Below, piece after piece: positions 1-5,571 of a stretch of DNA of 5,689 nucleotides (position 1 is its first letter; every line of letters begins with the position of its first letter). This DNA is from Candidatus Pacearchaeota archaeon. GTDB lineage: Archaea; Nanobdellota; Nanobdellia; Pacearchaeales; GW2011-AR1. The DNA is taken from assembly GCA_018304205.1 (NCBI GenBank), contig JAGVWR010000027.1, positions 1 to 5,689 on the forward strand. The letters run 5' to 3'. The notes beneath the pieces were generated by a model. It was not told the DNA's origin. It saw only the letters and a list, made by a program, of their open reading frames with translations, and searched no databases. Position numbers and translations under genes: made by a program.

Positions 1-92
1 GCAAACGCCCAAACAATAATAACTGCAGCAAGAACAAGTAATATCAGCAAGACAGTTGTAACAACATCACTTAAACCTCTTTTTTTCATCAT
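1..92 (-). CDS. Type IV pilin/archaellin-like protein, N-terminus (partial, runs off window)
   Basis: Reading the minus strand from ATG at 92 gives 30 residues starting MMKKRGLSDVVTTVL, followed by a strongly hydrophobic stretch rich in Leu, Ile, Val and Ala ending ..VWAF at the window edge. A short Lys/Arg-rich leader ending in Gly, then a polar start to a hydrophobic helix, is the class III signal peptide layout of archaeal type IV pilins, archaellins and pseudopilins. The family's prepilin peptidase would be expected to cut after the Gly of KKRG, and the hydrophobic segment would form the filament core or membrane anchor. Two consecutive ATG codons (92 and 89) are possible starts, and the second gives the more typical MKKRGLS beginning. 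There is no Shine-Dalgarno. The gene lies 31 nt downstream of tRNA-Trp on the same strand. Which pilin subfamily it belongs to cannot be told from 30 residues; a simple N-terminally anchored membrane protein is the alternative. Confidence 0.72.
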   Translation of the reverse strand, partial: MMKKRGLSDVVTTVLLILLVLAAVIIVWAF

Positions 93-110
93 TACACTAA
101 TTAATTAACA

Positions 111-120
111 GTTAAAAAGG
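111..120 (-). promoter_or_regulatory. TATA-like element / T-run between tRNA-Trp and the pilin-like gene
   Basis: On the minus strand this reads CCTTTTTAAC. It is centred about 23-26 nt before the two candidate ATGs (92, 89), so it could be the TATA box of a leaderless pilin-like mRNA. It also starts 4 nt after the 3' end of tRNA-Trp, where a run of five T could act as the tRNA terminator. The sequence cannot separate these roles, and both may apply. Confidence 0.35.
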
Positions 121-123
121 TTA

Positions 124-212
124 TGGACCCGGAGGGAATCGAACCCACATCTTCTGCTAACTCCACATGTAACGCTCTGGAGGCAGAAATTCTACCACTA
201 AACTACGGATCC
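124..212 (-). tRNA. tRNA-Trp (anticodon CCA) with an 18-nt intron
   Basis: The minus strand folds as a tRNA. The acceptor stem is GGATCCG/CGGGTCC with discriminator A at 124. The D-arm is GTTT-AGTGGTA-GAAT, weak because it has two G-U pairs. The anticodon stem is TCTGC/GCAGA (187-183 with 157-153), and the T-arm is GTGGG-TTCGATT-CCCTC. The anticodon stem closes into a 7-nt loop (CTCCAGA) only if 159-176 is removed, giving anticodon CCA at 180-178. The mature length is 71 nt and CCA is not encoded. G1-C72, G2-C71, A73 and CCA agree with known archaeal TrpRS identity elements. One oddity is a U-U mismatch at T-stem pair 50-64. The unspliced length of 89 nt resembles a class II tRNA, but no long variable arm can be drawn. 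The gene is divergent from the 157-aa gene and upstream of the pilin-like gene. Confidence 0.95.
159..176 (-). other. Archaeal tRNA intron at canonical position 37/38 (bulge-helix-bulge)
   Basis: The intron reads AGCGTTACATGTGGAGTT on the minus strand. A strict BHB motif can be drawn. The exon helix is the anticodon stem, followed by the 3-nt bulge AGA (cut after G37), a 4-bp central helix CTCC (182-179) with GGAG (164-161), and the 3-nt bulge TTA (cut before A38). An inner helix GCGT/ATGT (two G-U pairs) closes a 3-nt loop. This is a substrate for the archaeal tRNA splicing endonuclease. At 18 nt it is too short to hold the box C/D guide RNA found in many euryarchaeal tRNA-Trp introns. Confidence 0.92.
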
Positions 213-250
213 ACAATTTCTGGAATCTTACTTAATTCAGACTCTAGTAT

Positions 251-260
251 GATAAATATC
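251..260 (-). promoter_or_regulatory. Putative TATA box of tRNA-Trp
   Basis: The minus strand reads GATATTTATC here, an AT-rich TATA-like octamer centred about 43 nt before the mature 5' end of the tRNA. With the usual TATA-to-start distance of about 26 nt, transcription would begin near 229, leaving a leader of about 17 nt for RNase P to remove. It lies in the divergent intergenic region shared with the 157-aa gene. The region is AT-rich, so other placements are possible. Confidence 0.4.
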
Positions 261-308
261 TTATTTTTGCCAATTAAAAATCTATCCTTTTTTGGTATTT
301 TTTTAGTT

Positions 309-321
309 AAATATATAAAAG
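309..321 (+). promoter_or_regulatory. Putative TATA box of the 157-aa gene (leaderless)
   Basis: The plus strand reads AAATATATAAAAG, a good archaeal TATA box whose TATATAAA core is centred about 28 nt before the ATG at 343. No Shine-Dalgarno sequence lies between it and the start codon. This is the arrangement expected when transcription begins at or very near the start codon, giving a leaderless mRNA. Confidence 0.6.
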
Positions 322-342
322 CCTTTTTTCTTTCATAAATCA

Positions 343-816
343 ATGGGATTTGAATTGAAAGAGTTGAAAGAAACTTATAAAGAATATCAAAAAAAGTATA
401 AATTACCTAGTTTTGAGAAACTTAATGAAGATTTTGAAATTGAGAAAATAGATAAAAAACAGGATTGTTTTTTAAGGACTATAAGAAAAGTGATGATGGA
501 AAAAATTGTGAACTCCTTAGGATTTTTAGAAATGCTAACTAATCCAATTAATGCACCAAAGATATATTATCCTTATCTTAAAAATATAAGTGCTGAAGAT
601 AGAAATATTATATCTGAACTTTATTCTGCTTTGGGAAATTTGAGCATGATTTCACTAAGTATGGAAATAGATTATACAGAAAAAGGAGAGGCTGATTTTA
701 TAAATCAGGTTTATAAAACTTGGAATGAAATTAAACCAAAATTTAGGAAGATGATGATTAATATGCAGAAACCAAATATTTCCGAAGAAAAGAAAGAGAA
801 GAGTTATTTTGGTTAA
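343..816 (+). CDS. Hypothetical protein, 157 aa, soluble and helical
   Basis: The product is not recognised with a named function. It is rich in Lys and Glu, with no signal peptide, membrane segment or cysteine-based metal site (a single Cys at 42). Predicted character is mostly alpha-helical. It has a charged N-terminal helix (about 3-20) followed by LPSFEKLNEDFEIEKI (21-36), a middle helical part (40-65), a loop with NPINAPKIYYPYLKN (67-81), and two more helices (84-107, 115-140) before a basic/acidic tail. The LPSFEKLNEDFEIEKI type of N-terminus seems familiar from uncharacterised DPANN proteins, but that is an impression from memory. ATG 343 is chosen because the TATA box lies about 28 nt before it. 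The gene stands alone, divergent from tRNA-Trp and convergent with the 131-aa membrane protein, so its context gives no functional clue. Confidence 0.8.
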   Translation: MGFELKELKETYKEYQKKYKLPSFEKLNEDFEIEKIDKKQDCFLRTIRKVMMEKIVNSLGFLEMLTNPINAPKIYYPYLKNISAEDRNIISELYSALGNLSMISLSMEIDYTEKGEADFINQVYKTWNEIKPKFRKMMINMQKPNISEEKKEKSYFG

Positions 817-820
817 TAAT

Positions 821-829
821 TGGTTTTTA
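821..829 (+). terminator. Possible oligo-T terminator after the 157-aa gene
   Basis: The plus strand reads TGGTTTTTA starting 4 nt after the TAA at 814-816. Archaeal transcription often ends on short U-runs without a hairpin. The run overlaps the end of the convergent 131-aa gene, so the two transcripts would meet here. No stem-loop is visible. Confidence 0.3.
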
Positions 830-1222
830 TCTATTCCTTAAATATTTTATGAGCATTCCTGATCCGTAAAATGTTGTTCCGCATATAAGTACGCCAGCTA
901 TTGTCTCAAGAGGTCTTTGTGTTAAATTTTCTCCAATTTGGCCAGCAAAATTTAGTATGTTCTGCGAATAGTCTAACATTCTCTCTTCTAATTTTGCGTG
1001 CTTGACTTGACTTAATCTAAGATTATTATAATCATTGAGCAAGGTTTTTGAGTTTAATAAGAATTTAGGTATAACGTAAGGAGATTTTATTCCTCCAATA
1101 TATCCGCCCAAAATCATTATTCCAAGCCCCCATTTTGAAGCTGCTGCGCCAATTCCAGCTGGAATTGAAGACAATCTAAAATAGTATTCAGGGATTATTA
1201 CTAGTTTTCTTTTCCAGCTCAT
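827..1222 (-). CDS. Hypothetical small membrane protein, 131 aa, two predicted TM segments
   Basis: No family is recognised. A basic N-terminus (MSWKRK) is followed by a Gly/Ala/Ile-rich hydrophobic segment at about 17-45 (includes GIGAAASKWGLGIMILGGYI). Next comes a polar central part at about 55-103 with Asn, Lys and Glu that could form a helix, then a second hydrophobic segment at about 106-127 (includes IAGVLICGTTFYGSG), and a basic end KYLRNR. The two-segment topology with positive charge at both ends fits both termini in the cytoplasm and the polar middle outside, but this is inference. ATG 1222 has no Shine-Dalgarno, and a TATA-like element sits about 25 nt upstream. An ATG at 1230 is out of frame. 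The gene follows pheT by 34 nt on the same strand, so it could have its own leaderless transcript, PheRS-operon readthrough, or both. A functional link to PheRS is not implied. Confidence 0.72.
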   Translation of the reverse strand: MSWKRKLVIIPEYYFRLSSIPAGIGAAASKWGLGIMILGGYIGGIKSPYVIPKFLLNSKTLLNDYNNLRLSQVKHAKLEERMLDYSQNILNFAGQIGENLTQRPLETIAGVLICGTTFYGSGMLIKYLRNR

Positions 1223-1240
1223 AAAAACATGCTAAAGAAA

Positions 1241-1252
1241 GTTTATTTAAGG
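1241..1252 (-). promoter_or_regulatory. Putative TATA box of the 131-aa membrane protein gene
   Basis: The minus strand reads CCTTAAATAAAC, with the TTAAATAA core centred about 25 nt before ATG 1222, in the 34-nt gap after the pheT stop codon. The gap holds no GGAG-like ribosome binding site. This supports an independent leaderless transcript despite the close spacing to pheT. Confidence 0.5.
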
Positions 1253-1256
1253 GTTT

Positions 1257-2888
1257 CTAGTCAAACTTAAAAATTTCTTCTAAGGAAATTTCTAATACTC
1301 CAAAAGGCATTTTTATTCCCCAGTTTTTCAAAGTTTCAGGGTTTACTTCACCGATATATCCTATAACTTTATCATTTATTGTGATCTCCCCAGCTCTTCC
1401 CTCTATAAGATTTGGATGAATTACTTCTTTTAATTTATAAGAGATTTCCAAAGAGTTCATAAGATAATTTAGTATTTGTTTTATTCCAGTAAAGTTGTCT
1501 GGACAGGAAGCAATTATTAATTTTTCAGATTCTTTAACTTTAGTTTCAGATTTTCCCTCTTTGTCTAAGGAAAAGACTTTACCAAGTTCAAAAGTTCTTT
1601 GAGGGTATTCATTATCTTTATTTTCTGAAAGTATTCTTAGTGTTGGAACAAGAAGATTTGGTCTAAGCATTTTATATTCACTTTTGGAATCTAAAACTTC
1701 AAGGCAAGCAACTTTCATTAATTTAGCTTCTTCTTTTTTAATTAAATGATATGACGATAGTTCCAAAAGACCCAGTCCAATAATAATTTCTGCAATTTTT
1801 CTTTTGAATTTTTCTTTTTTTGATTCTTCTCCAACAGTAAAAATATTTGGCAATACTGGAATTAGTTTATCGTAGCCATATGCTATTGCAACATCTTCAG
1901 CTATATCTACTTCGTGTAAAATGTCTGTTCTCCAAGCAGGAATACTAACTTTGTTTTTTGTATAGTCAAAACTCATTCTAGGAAGGAGCTTTTTAAGATC
2001 TTGATCTTTTAATTCTAGACCAAGAAGTTTATTTATATTTTCAACAGAAATCTTCATCTTGATAGGCGATAAATCAGGACTAACTAATTTTTCTTTATCA
2101 TAATTTAATTCCATTGAATAAATTTTGCCACCCATATCCGCAAGAGTTGTTACTATTATGTTGAGAACTTTTTTCAGAGTGTCAAAATGCCACCCAGAAC
2201 ATTCTACAAAAACTTCTTTTGTTTGATTTGTTACTTTTCCAGTTTCATGACTATTTATTATAGGCGGCATTGAAAGAATTTTGTCATTAGCATCGATGAA
2301 AACAGGGAATTTATCATATTTTTCTAATAAATAAGCATATTCCTTTCCAGTAGGATGTTTCTGCAAAATTTGAATACCGCTCATTTCTCTATCCGCTTCT
2401 AACGGAATAAATTTTATCTTTTCAGGATTTTCAGCTAGATATCTTATGGGCAATTTTATTTTCTCAAGAGGATATATTCCTATTGCTATCTTTTTTCTGT
2501 TTCTTCCTATGGTAGTATGTAGTTTTTCCTGTAAATCTATCATTTCTTTTATTTTCGTATCATCAAAATGCAGATTTTTTACTATGGCGCAAACTGTAAA
2601 CGGCCTTACGTTTTTTACAGAAGGTTCAATCTTAACCTTGAAATTTTTATCTGGAGAATTTACTTTGTATTTTCTCAAGCCGGTGTTTTTTCCTAAGAAG
2701 GCAGAGAAACTTCTCATAAATCCTTCAAATGAAAATAAATCTGGACGATTTGGCAATATTTCAAGTTCAATTTCGTTTTCATTTATCGATTCTAAATGTG
2801 TTCCAAATAAACTTATCTTTTCTTCTACATCCTTAGATAATTTTATTCTCTTTTCAAATTCTTTTCTTGAAAATATAATTTTTGCCAT
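1257..2888 (-). CDS. pheT: Phenylalanyl-tRNA synthetase beta subunit
   Basis: This is the beta chain of the cytoplasmic (alpha-beta)2 PheRS, which charges tRNA-Phe; the beta chain binds and edits tRNA. At 543 aa it has the usual archaeal/eukaryotic length and lacks the EMAP-like B2 and anticodon-binding B8 domains of bacterial PheT. An N-terminal domain at about 1-90 includes LEILPNRPDLFSFEG. The B3/B4 editing domain (about 95-260) contains QEKLHTTIGRNRKKIAIGIY, REMSGIQIL, and LSMPPIINSHETGKVT (205-220), and looks intact, so removal of Tyr from tRNA-Phe is expected. The B5 domain (about 275-345) has IPAWRTDILHEVDIAEDVAI, with the acidic residues expected in this region. A catalytic-like core (about 350-543) has YKMLRPNLL, EGRAGEI and GYIGEVNPE. 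The ATG at 2888 shares one base with the alaX stop (TAATG) and follows a strong GGAG site, so translation is probably coupled. It is the last clear gene of the operon. Confidence 0.97.
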   Translation of the reverse strand: MAKIIFSRKEFEKRIKLSKDVEEKISLFGTHLESINENEIELEILPNRPDLFSFEGFMRSFSAFLGKNTGLRKYKVNSPDKNFKVKIEPSVKNVRPFTVCAIVKNLHFDDTKIKEMIDLQEKLHTTIGRNRKKIAIGIYPLEKIKLPIRYLAENPEKIKFIPLEADREMSGIQILQKHPTGKEYAYLLEKYDKFPVFIDANDKILSMPPIINSHETGKVTNQTKEVFVECSGWHFDTLKKVLNIIVTTLADMGGKIYSMELNYDKEKLVSPDLSPIKMKISVENINKLLGLELKDQDLKKLLPRMSFDYTKNKVSIPAWRTDILHEVDIAEDVAIAYGYDKLIPVLPNIFTVGEESKKEKFKRKIAEIIIGLGLLELSSYHLIKKEEAKLMKVACLEVLDSKSEYKMLRPNLLVPTLRILSENKDNEYPQRTFELGKVFSLDKEGKSETKVKESEKLIIASCPDNFTGIKQILNYLMNSLEISYKLKEVIHPNLIEGRAGEITINDKVIGYIGEVNPETLKNWGIKMPFGVLEISLEEIFKFD

Positions 2889-3598
2889 TATTTTTTCTCC
2901 TTTAACTTAATATATACTCTTTTGTTGTTTTTTCCTCTCGTTTCATAGTCTAAAAATTCCAGTTCTCCAATCTCGCTTGTATTTTTTACTTGTGTTCCCG
3001 CATCAGGCTGCTCGTCAACGTCTCCAATCTTAACTATTCTTAAAACTTTTATAGAGGAAGGCAAACCTTTGGCAAGTTTTGACATGTTAGATTTTTCAAC
3101 TTCATCTCTATTTAGTTCATAAACACTAACATCAAGATCTCTTTTTATTACTTCATTTATTATTTCAATATATTTCTTGAGTTTTTCTCTATCTGGATTT
3201 TCTAAGTCAAAATCAATCCTTATTTTTTCAGGCGTTAATTGATTTCCCGTAACAAGTGCTCCTGTTTCTTTTTGAAAAATCGCACTTAAGATGTGTGCAG
3301 CCGTATGACTTCTCATAAGTTTGTATCTTCTTTCCCAATTTATAACACACTTAACTTTTTCATTTATCTTTAAACCTTCCTTATCAACAACATGAATTAT
3401 CTTTCCTTGATCTTTTTTTACTGATAGAACTTTGAATTCTTCTTTTTCATTGAAAATTGAGCCTAAGTCACATGCTTGACCACCAGATTCTGGGTAAAAT
3501 ATTGTGTCTTCTAAGATAATATTTTTATCATTAACTTCTTTTACTATTGTTTGAAATTCTTTCAAATAGCTATCTTTTAAGTACATCATTTTATCCAA
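2888..3598 (-). CDS. alaX: Stand-alone alanyl-tRNA editing protein, AlaX-M type
   Basis: AlaX proteins are free-standing relatives of the AlaRS editing domain that hydrolyse Ser (or Gly) mischarged onto tRNA-Ala. At 236 aa, with an N-terminal glycine-rich-motif domain before the zinc domain, this fits the AlaX-M class. Visible motifs are LKDSYLKEF (7-15), FYPESGGQ (34-41), RSHTAAHILSA (96-106) containing the HxxxH zinc ligands H98 and H102, and DEQPDAGTQVKNTSEIG (195-211). The last normally reads CGGTHV, but here Asp199 replaces the Cys and Gln203 replaces the His, so two of four canonical zinc ligands differ. The start is uncertain. TTG at 3598 has a GGGAG site 8 nt upstream and overlaps pheS by 13 nt; ATG at 3589 overlaps pheS as ATGA but sits 17 nt from that site. 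I favour TTG. The gene sits between pheS and pheT and is probably translationally coupled to both. Its job in tRNA-Ala quality control is separate from Phe charging. Confidence 0.92.
   Translation of the reverse strand: MDKMMYLKDSYLKEFQTIVKEVNDKNIILEDTIFYPESGGQACDLGSIFNEKEEFKVLSVKKDQGKIIHVVDKEGLKINEKVKCVINWERRYKLMRSHTAAHILSAIFQKETGALVTGNQLTPEKIRIDFDLENPDREKLKKYIEIINEVIKRDLDVSVYELNRDEVEKSNMSKLAKGLPSSIKVLRIVKIGDVDEQPDAGTQVKNTSEIGELEFLDYETRGKNNKRVYIKLKEKK
2897..2903 (-). promoter_or_regulatory. Ribosome binding site of pheT
   Basis: The minus strand reads AAAGGAG with an 8-nt spacer to the pheT ATG at 2888. It lies inside the 3' end of alaX and fixes the pheT start at the TAATG overlap. It marks pheT as an internal operon gene translated by SD recognition, unlike the genes with leaderless promoters. 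Confidence 0.75.
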
Positions 3599-5100
3599 AT
3601 TTTCTTCTCCCTCAATTTTTTAATATCATTTTCGTATAATTCTCTTAAATCTTTAATTTTATAATAATCCATTATAATTCTGTCAAATCCTGGGCCCCAA
3701 GCTAAAACAGGCACATATTCTCCAAGTAAAGGTATTACAACTTCTGGCCTAAATATTCCTGCACCGCCAATTTCAAGCCAAATTTTTCTTTCCTTGTGAA
3801 ATGCATAAATTTCTACACTTGGTTCAGTGTAAGGAAAATATGACGGAACAAATTTTACATCACTAAAGCCCATTTTTGTGAAGAATTCTTTTAGGTAGCC
3901 TAGTAAGTTTCTAAAATTTGCATCCTTATCGATTACTATGCCTTCAGTTTGATTAAATTCAAATCCATGGCTCCAGTCAAGGGTTTCATTTCTAAAACAT
4001 TTTCCAACTGCAAAATATTTTCCTGTTTTGCCTTTTAAGTTTCTTAGTTTTGCAAGGACTTGTGCTGAAAGTATTGTTGTGTGTGTTCTTAGTAATACTT
4101 TTTTTGCTTCATTTTCACTCCATTTATATCCCCAACCTTTGCTTCCAGAAATTCCAACTTCGTGCGCATTTTTTATATCTTCAACAATATCTTTTGAAGG
4201 CAAATTTGCTTCTAGATCTTTAATAAAAAATGTATCTTGCATTTCTCTGACTGGATGATCTTGCGCTGTGAATAATGCGTCAAAGTTCCAGAATCCGGAT
4301 ACGGTCAAATCTCCAGTCATTTCTTTGAATCCTAATTCAAGCCATATATCTTTTGCATATTCTATAGACTGGTTTACAAAGTGCTTTTTACCGCCGTAAA
4401 TAGAGGGTACTGGCGCGTGTATATCATAGTGTCTAAATTTCTTTTCCTTTGTCCAATTTTTAATTAGATCAGGTGTTAACTCTTCAACTAAATTAGTATC
4501 TATTTTTGCTTCAGCCACATTCTTTCCTAATTCTGTTAATTCAAATGATATGCCTGTTTCTTCTTTTATTTCGATTATATCTTTCCTTTTCTTTAGATTT
4601 TCAAAAGCGAATTTAAGTTCTAGGCTAAGTTCTTTTTCTTTTAATGGGAGAGAATCAATTAATTGCTCTTCAAGGGTTTTCTTTGAAAGTTCGGTTTTAT
4701 TTGCATTTAATATGATTTTCCCATTTTTTAATTCAATAAGGGCCTTTGATTTTAGAACTCCAAGAGATACTTTGAATTCATTATCAGATAAACTTGATAG
4801 TTTTTTCGCTTCTTCAAGAAGTAGGAAGTTATTTTTTTCTAGTAAGATTAGTAAATTTCTTTCTGGAAGGTGATTCTTTTTGTAATATATTCCATTTATT
4901 CCAAGATAGACTATTTTTGATTTTTCTACTTTTAATTTTATTAAATCTTTGTTTTCTAGGAATTTAAGAGCTCTCAAAATTGAAATTTCATCAAGTCCAC
5001 TTTTTGATATAATACTTTCAAAACCAGTTTTAAGAAAAGGAAGAATCTTTCTTTCCATAGGAGATAGTTTCTTAATTACTTCTTCTGTTTGTATTTTCAT
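3586..5100 (-). CDS. pheS: Phenylalanyl-tRNA synthetase alpha subunit
   Basis: This is the catalytic chain of the cytoplasmic PheRS heterotetramer: a class II synthetase that forms Phe-AMP and transfers Phe to tRNA-Phe. Its 504 aa match archaeal PheS. Residues about 1-200 are Lys/Glu-rich winged-helix-like modules typical of archaeal and eukaryotic alpha chains (LSPMERKILPFL at 12-23 opens the first). The catalytic core starts near 222 with FRHYDIHAPVPSIYGG. Motif 1 lies around 245-293 and ends DHPVREMQDTFFI. Motif 2 is GKYFAVGKCFRNE (360-372) with FEFNQTEGIV (380-389). The phenylalanine pocket includes GGAGIFRPE (445-453), and motif 3 is VLAWGPGFDRIIM (465-477). All expected motifs are present. 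ATG 5100 follows the RNase P gene stop by 9 nt, has no SD and has a TATA-like element about 25 nt upstream, so it may start its own leaderless transcript. The 3' end overlaps alaX. Confidence 0.97.
   Translation of the reverse strand: MKIQTEEVIKKLSPMERKILPFLKTGFESIISKSGLDEISILRALKFLENKDLIKLKVEKSKIVYLGINGIYYKKNHLPERNLLILLEKNNFLLLEEAKKLSSLSDNEFKVSLGVLKSKALIELKNGKIILNANKTELSKKTLEEQLIDSLPLKEKELSLELKFAFENLKKRKDIIEIKEETGISFELTELGKNVAEAKIDTNLVEELTPDLIKNWTKEKKFRHYDIHAPVPSIYGGKKHFVNQSIEYAKDIWLELGFKEMTGDLTVSGFWNFDALFTAQDHPVREMQDTFFIKDLEANLPSKDIVEDIKNAHEVGISGSKGWGYKWSENEAKKVLLRTHTTILSAQVLAKLRNLKGKTGKYFAVGKCFRNETLDWSHGFEFNQTEGIVIDKDANFRNLLGYLKEFFTKMGFSDVKFVPSYFPYTEPSVEIYAFHKERKIWLEIGGAGIFRPEVVIPLLGEYVPVLAWGPGFDRIIMDYYKIKDLRELYENDIKKLREKKIWIK
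3604..3613 (-). promoter_or_regulatory. Ribosome binding site of alaX, bearing on the start codon
   Basis: The minus strand reads GAGGGAGAAG within the last codons of pheS. From the end of GGAG (3607) to the TTG codon at 3598 is 8 nt, exactly the spacing seen for pheT. To the ATG at 3589 it is 17 nt, too long for an ordinary SD interaction. This favours TTG initiation, giving an N-terminus MDKMMYLKDS instead of MMYLKDS. Confidence 0.65.
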
Positions 5101-5109
5101 TGAATTATA

Positions 5110-5571
5110 TTAATTTGCCGTATTAAAAAGATTTCCAATTGATTTATTTAGATTAATTGTTGAAATACCGAGACTCAAAAGTAATGAGAAAGCGTCCTTT
5201 TCATCTTTGTATGCAAGAGGGATAATATTCACTTTAGCTTTTCTACAGAGTATTATGTTTTTAATTAATCCCTCGATCATAAGAGCTCTTTTTTCCAGAC
5301 TAAGCCTTCTTAGTTCTTTTAGATTGATTCCTATAGAAATCTTATTTTTAAACGCAGAATTTAGGGAAGTTAGATCTAAACCAGAATCTATAAATCTTAG
5401 CGAACGTCTAAATTTTTGAAAAGAGGGAAACAATAAAACATCAAAGTTACCATACTCCATAATCTTACGATTAAACTCGTAATCCTGTGCCCGCACTATG
5501 ACTGGTTTTTTCGCTTTTTTTATGAGTTTTTTCGCTTCTTCTATTTGAAAGGTATTAATTAATTCATCCAT
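5110..5571 (-). CDS. rnp3: RNase P protein component 3 (Rpp30-like), short form
   Basis: Rpp30 is a protein subunit of archaeal RNase P, the RNA-based enzyme that removes 5' leaders from pre-tRNAs. The assignment rests on several matches to the family. These are a strand-helix unit with NRKIMEYGNFDVLLFPS (34-50), the family block RFIDSGLDLTSLNSAF (59-74; family pattern D-S/P-G-L/I-D-H-V-L-A-K-L-A), the strand ISIGINLKEL (78-87), a long helix EKRALMIEGLIKNIILCRKA (93-112) followed by strand VNIIPLAY, and DAFSLLLSLGIS (126-137). At 153 aa it is shorter than the usual 200-plus residues and lacks the first strand-helix-strand unit of the barrel. It may be a reduced DPANN version, or its N-terminus may lie in the overlapping upstream frame. 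ATG 5571 is the only good start in this frame after the stop at 5635-5637. It is followed by pheS after 9 nt. Confidence 0.8.
   Translation of the reverse strand: MDELINTFQIEEAKKLIKKAKKPVIVRAQDYEFNRKIMEYGNFDVLLFPSFQKFRRSLRFIDSGLDLTSLNSAFKNKISIGINLKELRRLSLEKRALMIEGLIKNIILCRKAKVNIIPLAYKDEKDAFSLLLSLGISTINLNKSIGNLFNTAN
5121..5130 (-). promoter_or_regulatory. Putative TATA box for a leaderless pheS transcript
   Basis: The minus strand reads CTTTTTAATA, centred about 25 nt before ATG 5100 and inside the 3' end of the RNase P gene. No GGAG-like site occurs between the upstream stop codon and the pheS start. The distance matches the TATA placement of the other SD-less genes here, so an internal promoter for pheS-alaX-pheT is likely, although readthrough from rnp3 is also possible. 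Confidence 0.45.

Noticed and set aside
124..212. A class II tRNA (Leu/Ser type) because of the 89-nt length, or a tRNA pseudogene
   Set aside because: No long variable arm can be drawn. A perfect 5-bp anticodon stem and 7-nt loop appear only on removing the 18-nt BHB intron, giving CCA with consistent Trp identity features. The single T-stem mismatch is not enough to call it broken.
123..338. Plus-strand 71-codon reading frame
   Set aside because: It runs antisense through the whole tRNA-Trp gene and the promoter region between it and the 157-aa gene. It has no SD or TATA box and no family resemblance.
213..342. Possible small RNA or riboswitch in the divergent intergenic region
   Set aside because: The region is AT-rich without stable stems or recognisable conserved motifs. 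TATA elements on both strands explain it.
1223..1256. Attenuator or T-box-like control near the PheRS genes
   Set aside because: The gap after pheT is only 34 nt, and the pheS 5' side has no leader. Nothing resembling a Phe-codon leader peptide or a paired stem is visible.
2446..2910. Plus-strand 154-codon reading frame, plus similar ones at 4028-4258, 4550-4873 and 5207-5419
   Set aside because: They are antisense shadows of pheT, pheS and rnp3. Their Ser/Phe-rich composition is what the complement of Lys/Glu/AT-rich coding DNA produces, and the sense genes have full family motifs.
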